This document shows, piece after piece, positions 36,501 through 48,218 of a stretch of 64,000 bases of DNA (positions are counted from its first letter, which is position 1; each line of letters begins with the position of its first letter). A model generated the notes under the pieces. The model was not told the origin of the DNA. It did not search any database and was given only the letters and a program-made list of their open reading frames with translations. This DNA comes from Verpa conica (lineage: Eukaryota; Ascomycota; Pezizomycetes; Pezizales; Morchellaceae), in assembly GCA_033030425.1 (NCBI GenBank), contig JAUFSD010000015.1, positions 992,001 through 1,056,000 on the forward strand, in the 5' to 3' direction. The translations under genes were made by a program, and so were the position numbers.

Positions 36501-37057
36501 TGCATCAATGGATAGGAATAGAGACTCTGCCCAACAAGTCGTCGAGACCCAAAAGAGAGTATTTAGTCAAATGGAGAGGGAGGTTGGAAATCAAGGTCAT
36601 CGGGTATTGCTCGTCGAGGACAATACAGTCAACCAGAAGGTGCTTTTACGCTTCCTTGCAAGAGTAGGCTTGGAAGTAGATACGGCGAGTGATGGAGAGG
36701 AATGTGTGGAAAAGGTGTTTGCTCAAAGCCCTGGGCACTACGGTCTCATTTTGGTAAGTTTCTCCCTTTTCCCAGTATAGATTCTACATGATTTTAACCC
36801 TATAATAGTGTGATCTTCAGATGCCTAGAAAAGACGGGTTTCAGGCTACGATGGAAATCCGAAGCTGGGAACAGGAACACAACGCACCGAGAGTCCCTAT
36901 AGTCGCTTTGTCAGCAAACGTGATGTCTGACGTTGCGGACCGTTGCATTGCTGCAGGATTCTCGAGATACGTGTCCAAGCCGGTTGATTTCAAAGAACTC
37001 AGCTCGACCATTAAGGACCTCTTGCTAGACCCTACTCAATCCGGGCAGTTCATTTAA
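30532..37057 (+). CDS. Membrane-anchored hybrid histidine kinase (GAF-like, PAS-PAS, HisKA, HATPase, REC)
   Basis: Five exons: 30532-34780, 34835-35175, 35260-35543, 35595-36753 and 36809-37057; introns 51-84 nt. The product is about 2093 aa. After a Gly/Ser-rich start, one hydrophobic helix (about 99-123) can anchor it. A GAF-like segment starts near residue 260, followed by a long disordered region. Two PAS modules lie at about 1090-1205 (WFGTNMDIHDQ) and 1225-1383 (WFGTCTDINDHK). The H-box ANMSHEIRTPLIG has phospho-accepting His1414. N-box NVIGNAIKFTS (N1531), G1 DTGPGF, F-box FKPFSQID and G2 GSGLGLVISRQL complete the ATPase. The receiver has VLLVEDNTVNQ, CDLQMPRKDG (acceptor D2013), ALSANV and the Lys in SKPV. 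All catalytic residues are present, so it should relay phosphate His to Asp to an HPt protein. The module order recalls the Mak1-type kinases, a tentative comparison. Confidence 0.93.
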
Positions 37058-38167
37058 AGGGCTTCCTTTCTTCCTTTCCTATGTTACGAGTAGCGTGTGC
37101 ATGATATGATGTGGGCTTTTGGGTTTATTTTCAAGGGTTTATTCGGTATCGTTCCTTGGTTCTTTTGCCTATATAGTTTAGTTTGGCTGGAAAAAACGGT
37201 CTGCATTGCATTTGCACAACCACGGCGTTTATTGATATCTTTGTTTTACTTCCTATTTATCTCTATCACGGCTCCAAATCAATGCTCTTTCGTTCGTATT
37301 GGGTTTTTTTCCTTTCTATTTTCACTTTTTCCTCTACTCTAGCTCACGATTTCATGGCTCAGCTTGCCTGTTGATAGCGTTCATACAATGTGATTTTTCC
37401 CCTGCACAAGCTTTTTACCTCGTACGATATTTTTCCACGCTGTGGTTTGTTTTAGTCTTTAAATTTCCAGCTGGTTTCACATCAGAGTGGAGACCAGCGG
37501 TGTATGAGGTATCTAAATTTGATTTTTTGGGAAGAAAGAGACTTTTGTAGTTTTAGCGTTTCTTGTTTCTTTTCTCTTGTATCCTTAACGGTGTTATGAT
37601 GTTGGATAGCCCGGGTAGGTTAAAGAGCCATTCTTGTTTCTACTTCTGACAGATCCGATTCTTGCATGTAGTGCATCTATGTAATTTATGAGATAAGAAC
37701 TATGTCCTTTTAATATATGTACGTGTATATGATTATTTGCGTGTGGTCATCATGGATTACTGGCTATAGTTAGTCTATAGTACGGTAAACATTGTCTAGA
37801 GGATCTATCGAGGTTGTTCTATTCTGCTATCCTCTAGTGTACGAACTAGAGCCAAAGAATATTATGGGTTACATTTAAATGCGAAAGATTCATACTTTTG
37901 TGTTTACTTTGACTAGAGGAGGATCCTAATGCGCTGCCATCAATAATAGTCCCTATGTTAGGTCACATAGAGTCACTCGTCTTACACCCGAACCGTTCAA
38001 TCAAGAAGCCAGAGCTATCTTGATAAATAAATCACTGTAGTAGCGTCTTTGATTAAGAAAGAATCTATTCTGTTTCATCAAGGCATCACTAAGTGCTTTT
38101 TTAAAACCCTATTCCAAATTTCCTGAACCCACATATCTCCACATCCAAAACCCGTATACTAACTAGT
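37058..38167. other. Convergent intergenic region
   Basis: Lies between the 3' ends of the plus-strand kinase and the minus-strand methyltransferase. The first 500 bases are T-rich, as expected of a 3' UTR/terminator side. No gene or RNA seen. Confidence 0.55.
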
Positions 38168-41100
38168 TTACAAAGCTTCGTCACCAAATTCTTCTTTGAT
38201 AATCTTCTCAGTTACTTCTTTCTCCGCTTCAGTTTCATCTAGTCCCTCTAGGACTTCCTTCTTTAGGATCTCGACCTCACGCTTATCCTCATTTTCTTTC
38301 ACCATCTCCTTGATATCGCTCTCTTCTAGGACCTTTGAACTTGGTTCCTCGAAAACGCTCATGGTCACTGGTTCACCCATCCCTGTTTCTTGTTCACCGT
38401 GGTCAGCTTTCGTCTCTCCAGCGTTATCGGCGTCAACCATATCTGCATCTACATCTGCATCAACCGAGTCATCTGTCTTGATACGCGGAGCTGCGCGGTT
38501 CTTGTTGGTTGAATCGATGACTGCTTCCTCGTCATTGAAGAGGCGCATCAACATTGCCCTATTGAGTGCTATTAGAATGGACTACTCATAGGAACCAAAT
38601 CAATATAAAAGGAGGAAGTGTGGGACATACTTTCTCTCATCCTTAGGCAACATTAGGTTGCAACTATGCCGACTCTTCCACAATGGTAGAACCAGAGTAT
38701 CTGTAAATTCTTCCTCTCCAGAACCCTTATCAACCTTGAGCACACAGCACCCCATACTCAAGCCTCTAACACGTTCCTCAATCTCTCCAATGACATCACC
38801 CTCATGCCCCTCAGCGTTAACCTTCGGGAAAAGCTCTTTAAGAAGACCTCTAACAGTGCTCCTCTTCTTTGCCCTAACAACTCGATTTTCGCCAATCCAA
38901 CCTTCAATAATTGGAAGCCCCTCGTTCTGGATCCTCCATGGGCATACATCTGGTTCCTGGACATCTTGCTTGAAGAAAGCTTTTACACCACAATGAACAA
39001 ATTTGATATTTTTACCCTCATTGAGTGTGAGGACCTTTTTAGCGAGGTCGCACGTGAAGTAGATAGCACGACTCGGTATACCTTCCGCGTTACGAACGAG
39101 GAAGCAGCTACGGGGGAAGCGTGGTGACAGGGTGTAGAACTCAAATATTTGGTTAATGACTGGGTGATCTGGTGCAAGGAATTTGAAAGGTTCTTCGATT
39201 GGCTGACCACCATTCTTTCTACCAGCTTTGGGGGCAGGAGTGACAGATTTTGATTCCGTCTTCTTTGAAGCCCACGGCTCAGAAGCCTCTGCTAGGGTTG
39301 GTTCTTCGACTTCGACTTCAGTAGAGGCACCAGGTTCTAGTCTTGTCTTCTTGATCACTGGGGGTGTTGGAGGGGCACTCTCAGTGGACTCGAATTTTCG
39401 TTTCGTCGGAGACTCTGGTGCTACTGAGGGGAGTGGCTCTTCGAGAATAGGTGGGGGTTGAGGAGCTTCAAGGATCTCGGCGTCAGTAGTAGGCTCGTAT
39501 TCAGCTTCGGGTTTCACATCGGCCTCTTCTGAGACGTCTTCTTTCCCCTCTGCTTTTGCAGCAGCTTTAACTATAGCAGCCATCTTCTTTCTTCCACCTT
39601 GTTCTGGCTTGATTGTCTTGATCTCCTCTTTTTTCTCTAATACTGTGATAAAGAAGCCACCAGTGTCTTGAAGATGGGGGTAGACACGAATTGCCCTCTC
39701 AAGCGGGATTCTCGTAGGATCGTCAAGTTCCTTTTTGTCCTCTGTCGGGAACATTTCCTTGGTAATCCTGCTCATCCGCTCCATGCTCTTTGTGTCGTTT
39801 TCTACCTCTTCCCAGGTATTGAACCAGGCGCCATCCCTATCACAAACCCTCCAATTTAACACACCCGCACGTCTCTTTAATTCAGGTAACCTATCGCTAA
39901 CATCGACAATATTAACCTTTTGAATCCCACCACACCTGTCAATGGCCGCAGCGAGTACAGCTTCGTTCTCGACCGGGTTCATAGAGCAGGTAGAGTACAC
40001 GATCCTACCGCCAACCTTTAGCATCTGCAGGCCCCGAATTAAGATCCGGACCTGGGTCAGATGTAAGTTGAAAGCACCACCAGGGCTCCAGTCCCTCCAG
40101 ACACCATAGTTCTTCCTCGGTGTACCATCACCAGTACAAGGTACATCTGCCAGGATCCGGTCGAACTTTAGGTATTGTTTCTTACCATCTTCGTCGCCGA
40201 CAAGTAGGCTAGGAAACCATGTGGCATCGTGGTTGGTAACGATCAGGTTAGGGGAGTTGAGACGCTTGGTTTGGTGAATTAACATGTGGCTTCGTTTGTA
40301 GTCCGCATCGTTTGCAATTACGAGACCTGTAGGCCTACCACAACTATCGTCCTCAGGGCCTACTTCAGAGGATCCCCCTTGAGCAATGGCTTCTTCGACT
40401 CGGGATTCTTCGCCGGCATGTATTGCTTCGATGAGTTGCGCAGTTTTTGAACCGGGGGCAGCGCACATGTCAAGAACAGCATGATGCGGCTCAATGTCCA
40501 TCAACAATGGTGGGATCATGGATACAGCCTCTTGACGAGAGATGTTTCCGACGGTGGTCTCAGCGACAAGGAAATTCTGAAACTTTTTAAAGGGAGCGCA
40601 ACGGCGGATAACTGACTTTCCGGCAGTCATTGACCAAGCTAATATGAGTGTTAGTAATTTCATTGGAGATCAGAAATATAAATTTAAATACCGAGATTAT
40701 CTGGAAACCATGGGAGTGGAGTCGGTGGTGCGACAGGCTGGTCTTCCCAGGTAATTCCAGAAAGGTGGGGCACATGAACATCTTGAAGGGTTTTCAAGAC
40801 ACTCAGTGCATTCCTAATAGGTTATGAAATGTTTGTTAGCTTCATCTTCTGGAGCTACTTGAAGTTAGTAATATTGAATTTCCCACCCTTTACTTCCAGT
40901 GAAACGAAAAGTGGTCGGTAAAGTCCTCTTCAGGGTGCTCCAAAATTCCTCCCATTCATCTTCAGGAATCAACCCTGATTCCTTATAAAACTTTTCATAT
41001 TTCTCATTCTCCGTCGGGATAGAGACGTAGTCGTAACGTTCGCCCTTGCCGGAGCCTTGTCCACCCTTTCTGTTCCCACGATTACTCTTCTCTGACTGTT

Positions 41101-41184
41101 CCAGATGTCAGTTAGGTCTTGACGTAAGAAATTTGCAATAGGGAAATGGAAGCATACACGCCAGGCCTTCTTATTTCTACCCAT
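38168..41184 (-). CDS. NCL1: tRNA (cytosine-5)-methyltransferase, NCL1/Trm4/NSUN2 type
   Basis: Five exons on the minus strand: 41158-41184 (only 27 nt), 40887-41095, 40692-40813, 38631-40638 and 38168-38558. Introns are 62, 73, 53 and 72 nt; all joins keep frame and give 918 aa. The N-terminus RNKKAWR, then a basic Gly/Lys stretch, suits a nuclear, RNA-binding protein. PLPWFPDNLAW and FLVAETTVGNISRQEAVSMI are hallmark NSUN2/Trm4 blocks. The SAM-binding motif is DMCAAPGSKT (176-185). DVPCTGDGT carries the release Cys (C287) and VYSTCSMNPVENEAV the nucleophilic Cys (C337). The family methylates cytosine C5 in tRNA at positions 34, 40, 48 and 49. After the PUA-like C-terminal part comes an acidic Asp/Glu-rich tail of about 130 residues, encoded almost entirely by the last exon. 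It is convergent with the kinase gene. Confidence 0.94.
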
Positions 41185-44143
41185 TATTACGGTAGCTACC
41201 AAGGTTTATGGTGATGGTGGGGGAAGGATGTCTGTCGTTGGTGAAGTCTTCGATGGTGGGACGTAGTGGGATTTATGCCAAGAGGAATGCTTTTTAGCGC
41301 GTCTTTACATATGCCAAGATACCACGTGATTCAGATAATAGCACATATATTTTGAAGGAACTCGTTTGGGTCGATTATATTTAGGTATATAGCTTATTGG
41401 GGTATATTCTTAATCACCTCTGGGGAAAACCAGTTCTCACCCTTTTCTCTGTTCTTGACGCTCATAAACCTTGTCAGCACATTCTCAAACCCCACCTACC
41501 TTTAAGGGCCATGGAGCTCAAGTCGTTATATTATATTATATCACTTGAGAAAGTAAACGTTAATGATATCTTTATATAGACTCTCAATATCTTATGCCCT
41601 CTCCTTTCTCCTCTTATCACCTTCTTTAACCTCCTTGGGAACCTCTCTATTCTCAAAACCCTGGATTTCAATAGAATTGAGGTCTGTTTCTATTCTGTTT
41701 AGGTATATTAGATATTTCTATGGCAAACCAACTTTTGTAGAATAATCCCAGACATGGATTCAAGTTGGGGCTTGGGACTCGAGCTATCAGGGCGACTATT
41801 TGGGATTCCTTAATTTTTTACACGACTCTTAGCATGTGGAAATCTTGAAGGTTTTGGGTTTAAAGCCCTGTCAATAAAGTTGAGGGATCTTCTGTGGAGG
41901 GATACATTGGATATCTATACTTTAATTAAAATTAAAAGTCTATGCATGAGTAATGGGGGTTATATGGTAATTATATCTTATTATGAAAATGTAGTAAAGA
42001 CTAGATACCTGTTCCATTATTTTATGAGAGGTGATAGCTTATAGGCTCTTGAGCTGTGCCTAATTCTATATTAAGAACCAGGGGTTGTAAAACTACCAAT
42101 ATATATCTACTTGGCGCTGGACCTTAATTATCACGACCTACCAGTTAAGAAACCCATCGCCCCGATACCCGGGTCAATGAGATTATAAACCTTAAATTCA
42201 TCCTATCCTCTTTTAATTTACATACGAGGGCTAAGGTCGGTATTTGAGAGGCCGCGGGAAACCTCCTTCACGAGCCTACTAATATTCCTATATAAGTACA
42301 CTAGAATTCTTACTCCCATTTTATCGTCTCCAATCACGGCTAAGAACCCCCTCAATTCTTCAATACCTGGATGCTAGTACATAAGGGGATGGCCTTCAAC
42401 ACCTGGGTTAATGGGCCCGAATTTAACGCGAGATATAATTAACTCCACCGGATTGGGCCGTGCTAGGCTTTCTAAGGGAAGTGTGTATGCCAAAGGTAAG
42501 TCACTATCACGATAACGGGCTACGGGATTCACCTTGTATGCCATTAGTATATAGCGTTTTGTGGTGTCTGAGGGCTTCCTTGTTGCTCTGACTACAGTAT
42601 TACAAGATGTGAAAGTGTTCTTGGAACAGGCGTACGCCGGATGTGATTACGTTTCTGCAAGGTAGCTGCCGACTCATCAACCGGTGCTGATTGTTGGAAC
42701 TCTTGAGTAGCCCATGGTAAATTTAAGCTAGTAGTGAAGAGAAGTTGAATAAATCTCAGAACCGTTATCACTAGACTTATTAGGATATTCCCAAAGAATT
42801 TTGAAAGTGTCGACTGACATGGACTGAGGGTATAATTGTAGTTGCGGTGTCTCATATGAGTAGTCGACAGGGGTGTAAGGTTCTTGGGGTGCGCATTGAG
42901 GTTGTACTGGTAGCTGTACAAGTCTAGGAGAATCTTGAGCTGACCTCTTTGAGCATGTTGACGTCGCTATAGAATGGTAGGTGGGTTATCTATAGCCAAA
43001 GGGAGTACTGGTGTCTGCTAGTTTCTTAGCTGTAACTTCAAGTAGTAGAAATCTTTTCTTGAAAGCATCGCAATCAACGGGTTCAGTTGTCGTAAACATT
43101 TAAATATAACTGGTACGAACTTTAACTTACTTAATATTGAGAGTTCAAGGGAGAAGATCAGTATAGATATAATTTGTTATATTACAGAGGCAAATGGCTA
43201 ATTGTTCTTGTTTTGTAGGTTTTATATAGCTAGTAACGCATTTAGTCCTGCTAGAGTTTAATTTAAAATCATAACCAGCTTGAAAGAAAAGAAAATACCT
43301 CTTTGATGATATGCTTGAGTAGGAGTTCTATTAGGTATAGCATAGGTTAATCGAGCCCCAACAAAATTCACTTAGCGTAGTCTTGGTAAATTTCTATACT
43401 AAGATTCGATTATATAGAGGCACCCGCCCCCCTATCTGTGCTTCCGTTTATATTTGTTTATCCCCCTCCCCACTAGAATCGCTATCTCAGAGTGCTCTAA
43501 AAGAGTAAAAGTGAGCCTCCTCAAGATTTTAGGCTTAAAATCTCGAAATTTCGGTCTATCTCTTGTACTCTCGAATCGAATTAGGGCATACCATTAGTCT
43601 CGTGTCCAGCCCCAATTGTTGCTTTTGCTGCGTCGTAGGAGGTGGGCAAGAGACTAGTATACAATCTACTTAGTGCTTTTTTGGTTTCCTTGGGGACTTG
43701 GGTTAATTTGGTAAGGCTGCCATGTTCACCAGCACCCTTTGTAGTGACGATAGGTAGCTTTTTCTATTGATAGTGAGAAACTTAGTTGTTTAGGGTTTTA
43801 TGCTATCAAAGCCCTATTGTCCATAATCTTCTATTATTTGTGGTTAGAAATAGCCTTTTATATATAATTTGTTAAACTAAAACATCTCTTGGTGAACTAT
43901 CTGGTCGGACGCGAACTCATAAACGTGTTCACAGATTGTCACTCGATTATGCCAGACCAAATTGTCCTTTTGCAGCTAAAAGTAAGGAGAAGCAGCTGAG
44001 TTTAGGTTTAAATTTATCAGTGGTACAGGAATAATATCAGTCCGTATAAGCCTGGTATACAAAGAGTACAGGTTGATAGAGTAAAGAGATATGGTGTCTT
44101 CTAGAGTCAATACAGGGTGAAAAATCCCAAGGTCCCAACCTTT
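41185..44143. other. Promoter side of the methyltransferase, then AT-rich repeat relics
   Basis: The first 150 bases are the likely promoter and 5' UTR of the minus-strand methyltransferase. From about 41300 the sequence becomes TA-rich with stops in all frames. Frames of up to about 109 codons exist but have no recognisable content. Probably decayed transposable elements. Confidence 0.55.
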
Positions 44144-44893
44144 TTAATCACAAAGTAATGACTCAATTGCGCCCCTTTTAGACCCTGGAATAGGCAGAGA
44201 GATATCTCTCTTATCAATAGGGCGGGCCGTGTGGCTTCCTATATCCCTAATCTTCAGCACAAACAAGCTCCCAAATCGTCTCAAATTCGTGCGTCTTCGT
44301 TCATTTTCGGCCTCCCCGTCATCCTCGACCTCATTCGGGAATGGCCGCCACTCGTTTAGATCCGGGTGGTAATACAAATTCGGGTCATTTTCTCTATCTG
44401 GGCCGTTCGGGACCTCTATCTGCTTGAGACGGGACTCAATGAGTACCACACCAATGGGACGTGTTGGTCCGTGGATGGGGCGTTGCTGCGAGATAATCGT
44501 CGACATCCAGGAGTAAGAATCGTCTGATGCTATAGATTCAGTCGTATCGCTATGTGATGGATACGGCTGCCTTTCGAGGGTAGCCAGAGTTGTTTCGATA
44601 GCAGTATTCCTATTTGAATCTGGCTCTATCTGTTCTGATATCCGCTCCAGAGCCCTCGGTCCAGAAGTCCTTTTCGGCTCTACTGATTCCGATACCTTCT
44701 CTAGAGTAGCCAAAGTTGCTTCAATTGCCGTAGCTTTGTTTTGACTGAATAGAGCGGTATTGATGAATCTACAAGAAGGACGTTGGCGGAGGGTACGATT
44801 AACCGGAGTGGTATTTTCTGTACTTTGCTCGGATGTGGGGATGACAACGACTGGTGTCGAGCTACTACTAGGTGTACAGTCTGTGGCCGACAT
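44144..44893 (-). CDS. Unrecognised 249-aa protein with internal repeats
   Basis: Open frame of 249 codons from an ATG, standing alone in an AT-rich desert and less AT-biased than its surroundings, which argues for real coding sequence. It has no signal peptide and no membrane segment. The N-terminal 40 residues are Ser/Thr-rich. Two degenerate repeats follow: TAIEATLATLEK (about 55-66) and TAIETTLATLER (97-108), with LEKVSESVEP (64-73) and LERISEQIEP (82-91) between. An acidic stretch (NEVEDDGEAENERRR) precedes a conserved-looking C-terminus (RRFGSLFVLKIRDIG). No family comes to mind. It could be a lineage-specific gene or a remnant of a mobile-element protein. Confidence 0.55.
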   Translation of the reverse strand: MSATDCTPSSSSTPVVVIPTSEQSTENTTPVNRTLRQRPSCRFINTALFSQNKATAIEATLATLEKVSESVEPKRTSGPRALERISEQIEPDSNRNTAIETTLATLERQPYPSHSDTTESIASDDSYSWMSTIISQQRPIHGPTRPIGVVLIESRLKQIEVPNGPDRENDPNLYYHPDLNEWRPFPNEVEDDGEAENERRRTNLRRFGSLFVLKIRDIGSHTARPIDKRDISLPIPGSKRGAIESLLCD

Positions 44894-47031
44894 TTTTAGT
44901 TGACGTTTAGATACTTAGACGTGTCGTTGGGATGAATTGGTAAGCGATTACGGTTGAATATTTGTCGTGATGCTGATACGTATCTGGGAAGTCATCTGTA
45001 AGCAGAATACAGCCAATCAAGATTCAGGTATGCAAACCACAACAATTGAGTTGATTCTCGATATTTGCTTAAGACATAGCAAGATGAGTATGATAGAACA
45101 GGGTCTCGGCACAGAAATCTAAATCCTTTATAGTCCAAAAATTTGCAGCAGCACCATCCTAAGATTGAGCCCCCTTATTTTTTTGATATACAAAGTACTT
45201 CACTTCACATAGAATAGAGAGAGTACCTCAAAGATAATTTACCTTCCCGATGGGGCATTAGCGCTGTAGAATGATCTTCTATATCTTGTTTAGGAGTAAC
45301 TACATGTAGTTTATCAACCTTTTAGTATAAGGTCTTCCACACTCTTTATACTAGTGCATAACCCAAACACAACGATGCCGATACGGCGGGGAAATCCTTA
45401 GTTTTCATCCTAGATTATTCGCCCCTCAAAGTGTAGTAAATGAGGATTTATGGTCTTGTGCAGCACTTCTCCTAAAGTGTAGTATCAAGTTAGTAAACCC
45501 TAGCCTCGAATCTCCACCAAGATGGTTAGTTTACTCTCTACTTTATCTGCAATCACAAACTTATTTCTAACCGCTCAAACTTGGTTAGATTTTCTAACGA
45601 TGGAGCAAGATAGCATGGAGGGTTTGATTTCAATTCATAGTTTAGTATATGGACTATTATGTCTTCATATTTTCTATAGGTGATTCATTCACTAAAACTA
45701 TACAATAAGCTTAACCAGTTATTATAGTAGGACCGATACCAAAGTAGTCCCGGTAGTAAATTAGAAACTATATAAACATACGTATCTGTAATAATGGCTC
45801 CATCTCTCACTCTAAAAAGTTCCCTAAACCTGGTATTTTTGGGCAAAATTCTTTGAAGTATCGATAGGCTCATGTAAACGACACATGACGTAGATATAAA
45901 CTATTTTTTTCCTTCAAGACTTTGATTTTGAGGATTTTATGTACTATTCCCTCAGACTAAATAATTAAAGGTGAAGTCTAGTTTAGTTTGGAATATCTCA
46001 AGGAGAAAAGTGGGGGGTGATTATCTTAGCTCGGCTTATCTATAGCTAGTACAAGTGTAATACGTGGGCTATGTACCTAGATTCAAAGTTATGCAGAAAT
46101 AAGAAATTTTTCTCTCTAGAACGAGTAATGGGGAGGGTACTCCAGGGGTACTTAAACGAGTGTTGGAAAGCGGAAGGAGCCCCTCTCCCAACAAAATTTA
46201 AGTGGAGTAGCTCTGGTGCTAATTTACGGGGGAACTGGCCATGGTGGTGCGACGAAAACCACCCTAGATCGAATAAAAGCCGAAATAAACCCTAGAGATA
46301 ATTGGTAAGCCTACGGAAAATCAGAAGAACCCTGTAGAAGAGACGTGGCCCCCCATTCTCCACTTTTTCGGAAAATAGGAGATAAAGAGAATAGCCATAA
46401 TCGGGAAGCCCGACACAGTTATTTCTATAGTCCATCCAGTTTTATACCGGAACCCAAGTTACATTGACCTCAAACAGCTTGGGTGGTGCGGTTGCCCCGT
46501 GTAACCACATTTCATAAGTAAAAAACTAAGGTAGCTTCCGGATCTAGGATTATAATAGTTTGTCGATCTTATCCTAATATACCAATTATCAGGAGCCCCT
46601 TATATTCAAGTTACGTGCGCCACCACAACTATTGGCCATCGACATGCGAAGTAGACAGAATTATTTCACGGCAATAAGATAGCTGCGGTAGGTCTTTATG
46701 GGGTTTCAACTTTAAGATTCCACAAACTCCTTGACCGTGCCATAGATTCATAGCAAAACGCAAAGTACGAAAAAAGACAGTTATAATTTATATAAAAAGT
46801 TTATGATTTTTTAATATGAGATATTTTACCCTTAGCTATTCTTTATCAATAACACAATTATTTCTAACTCGGTTAAGTTTAAGTATGGTGTTTGGGTATT
46901 ACGCATTTCTGAGAATGGCCATATGTTACCCTACTTTTGATTATTAATGACATCCCTACCAGCAACCCCACCACGAAGGGACGTCACCAAACACCCTATA
47001 CCTAAATAGTGTTTCCCAGGTCCAAAGATCA
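44894..47031. other. AT-rich sequence, nothing recognised
   Basis: TA-rich, stop-dense sequence between the unrecognised minus-strand gene and the ankyrin pseudogene. One TACATGTA lies at 45301. The last 100 bases are more balanced and may be the old promoter of the pseudogene. Confidence 0.5.
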
Positions 47032-48218
47032 ATGCCCCTACTATTCTTACCAAACGAACTCCTTCTTCAAATTTCCAAAGATCTTAATCCGAAAGATCTT
47101 GTCCACTTCCTCAAAGTCAACCGTTTTCTCGCTACTCTCTTGCTCCCTAATCTCCATAAGCTCGCTCTTTTAGACAAGGATAATAGACCAGCTCTTCTAT
47201 GGGCAGCACAATGAGGACACGAACCCCTAGTCCGTCTTCTCATAGAAAAAGGCATCGATGTCAACTACGTTGATAATAATCATAGAAACCGGAAACTTAC
47301 CGGGGGAACCACTGCTCTACATATGGCAGCGATGAAAGGCAGTGAATCCGTTATCAAACTACTAGTGGAGAACGGAGCCAACATCGAAGCAAAGAATGAG
47401 TATGGTATAACACCATTCCGGTTGACAGTATCCCGTAGGAACATCCAAGCCTTGAAGTTACTCAAGGACCTTGGCGCCAACGTTGATGCTCCGTATAAAG
47501 ATGGTCTTACATCACTTCAATTTGTGTGCATGAGGACAGATTGAGAGATGATAGGCCTTCTGTTGGATTTGGGGACGGACGTCAATGCCAAGGGACCTTC
47601 TAGATACACAGCTCTCCACTTTGTATTTTCCAGTACCTCAACACCCGGCCACCCCATAGAAATAACCCGCATGCTGCTAGAAAGGGGGGCAAACCCCAAT
47701 GCGAAGAACAGGAATGGAGAAACTCCTCTATTCTTTGCAGTATTATCTAATAAGAATAGTGTCGGACTATCTCGGGCCCTTATAGAAGCTGGAGCAGATG
47801 TGAACATACGACGCCACGATGGGGTCAGTCCACTCTTCAAGTCTCTCGCGCGCGGTGGAGACCTTGAAGTTTTTCAGCTCTTGGTGGAAAACGGTGCAGA
47901 TATCACGATTAGAGATAATCGTACTTTATACACGGTCCTTCACGTGGGGGTATTGAACCATGGGGAAGCTGTAGTAAAATGCCATCTACATAACAAGGGC
48001 GATATAAACCTCCAAACCTCCACCGGAAAACATCTCTTCACCTGGCAGCGAGGAAAAAGGACATTACAGTAATTAAATTACTACTACAAAATGGAGCTGA
48101 CGGCGAGATCAAGGACTTCAGAGGGAATACTATGTGTGATTGGCTTGGTCCTAAAGGGACAAGACAGCTGCAAAAATGGGCAAAGAAATCTGGTTTTTGT
48201 AGATCTCTGGCTTCATGA
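47032..48218 (+). pseudogene. F-box/ankyrin-repeat pseudogene
   Basis: One frame from the ATG at 47032 reads as an F-box (LPNELLLQISKDLNPKDLVH) followed by eight to nine ankyrin repeats, for example TALHMAAMKGSESVIKLL, TPLFFAVLSNKN and SPLFKSLARGGDLEVFQLL. Two TGA stops break it, at 47212-47214 between AAQ and GHEPLVRLL and at 47542-47544 between MRTD and EMIGLLL. At both places Arg (CGA) is the expected residue, so both look like CGA-to-TGA changes at CpG. A frameshift near 48030 moves the last repeat (LAARKKDITVIKLLLQNGAD) into another frame that runs to a TGA at 48216-48218. Intact relatives are cytosolic or nuclear substrate adaptors of SCF ubiquitin ligases. Three lesions argue strongly against a working protein. 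Confidence 0.85.
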
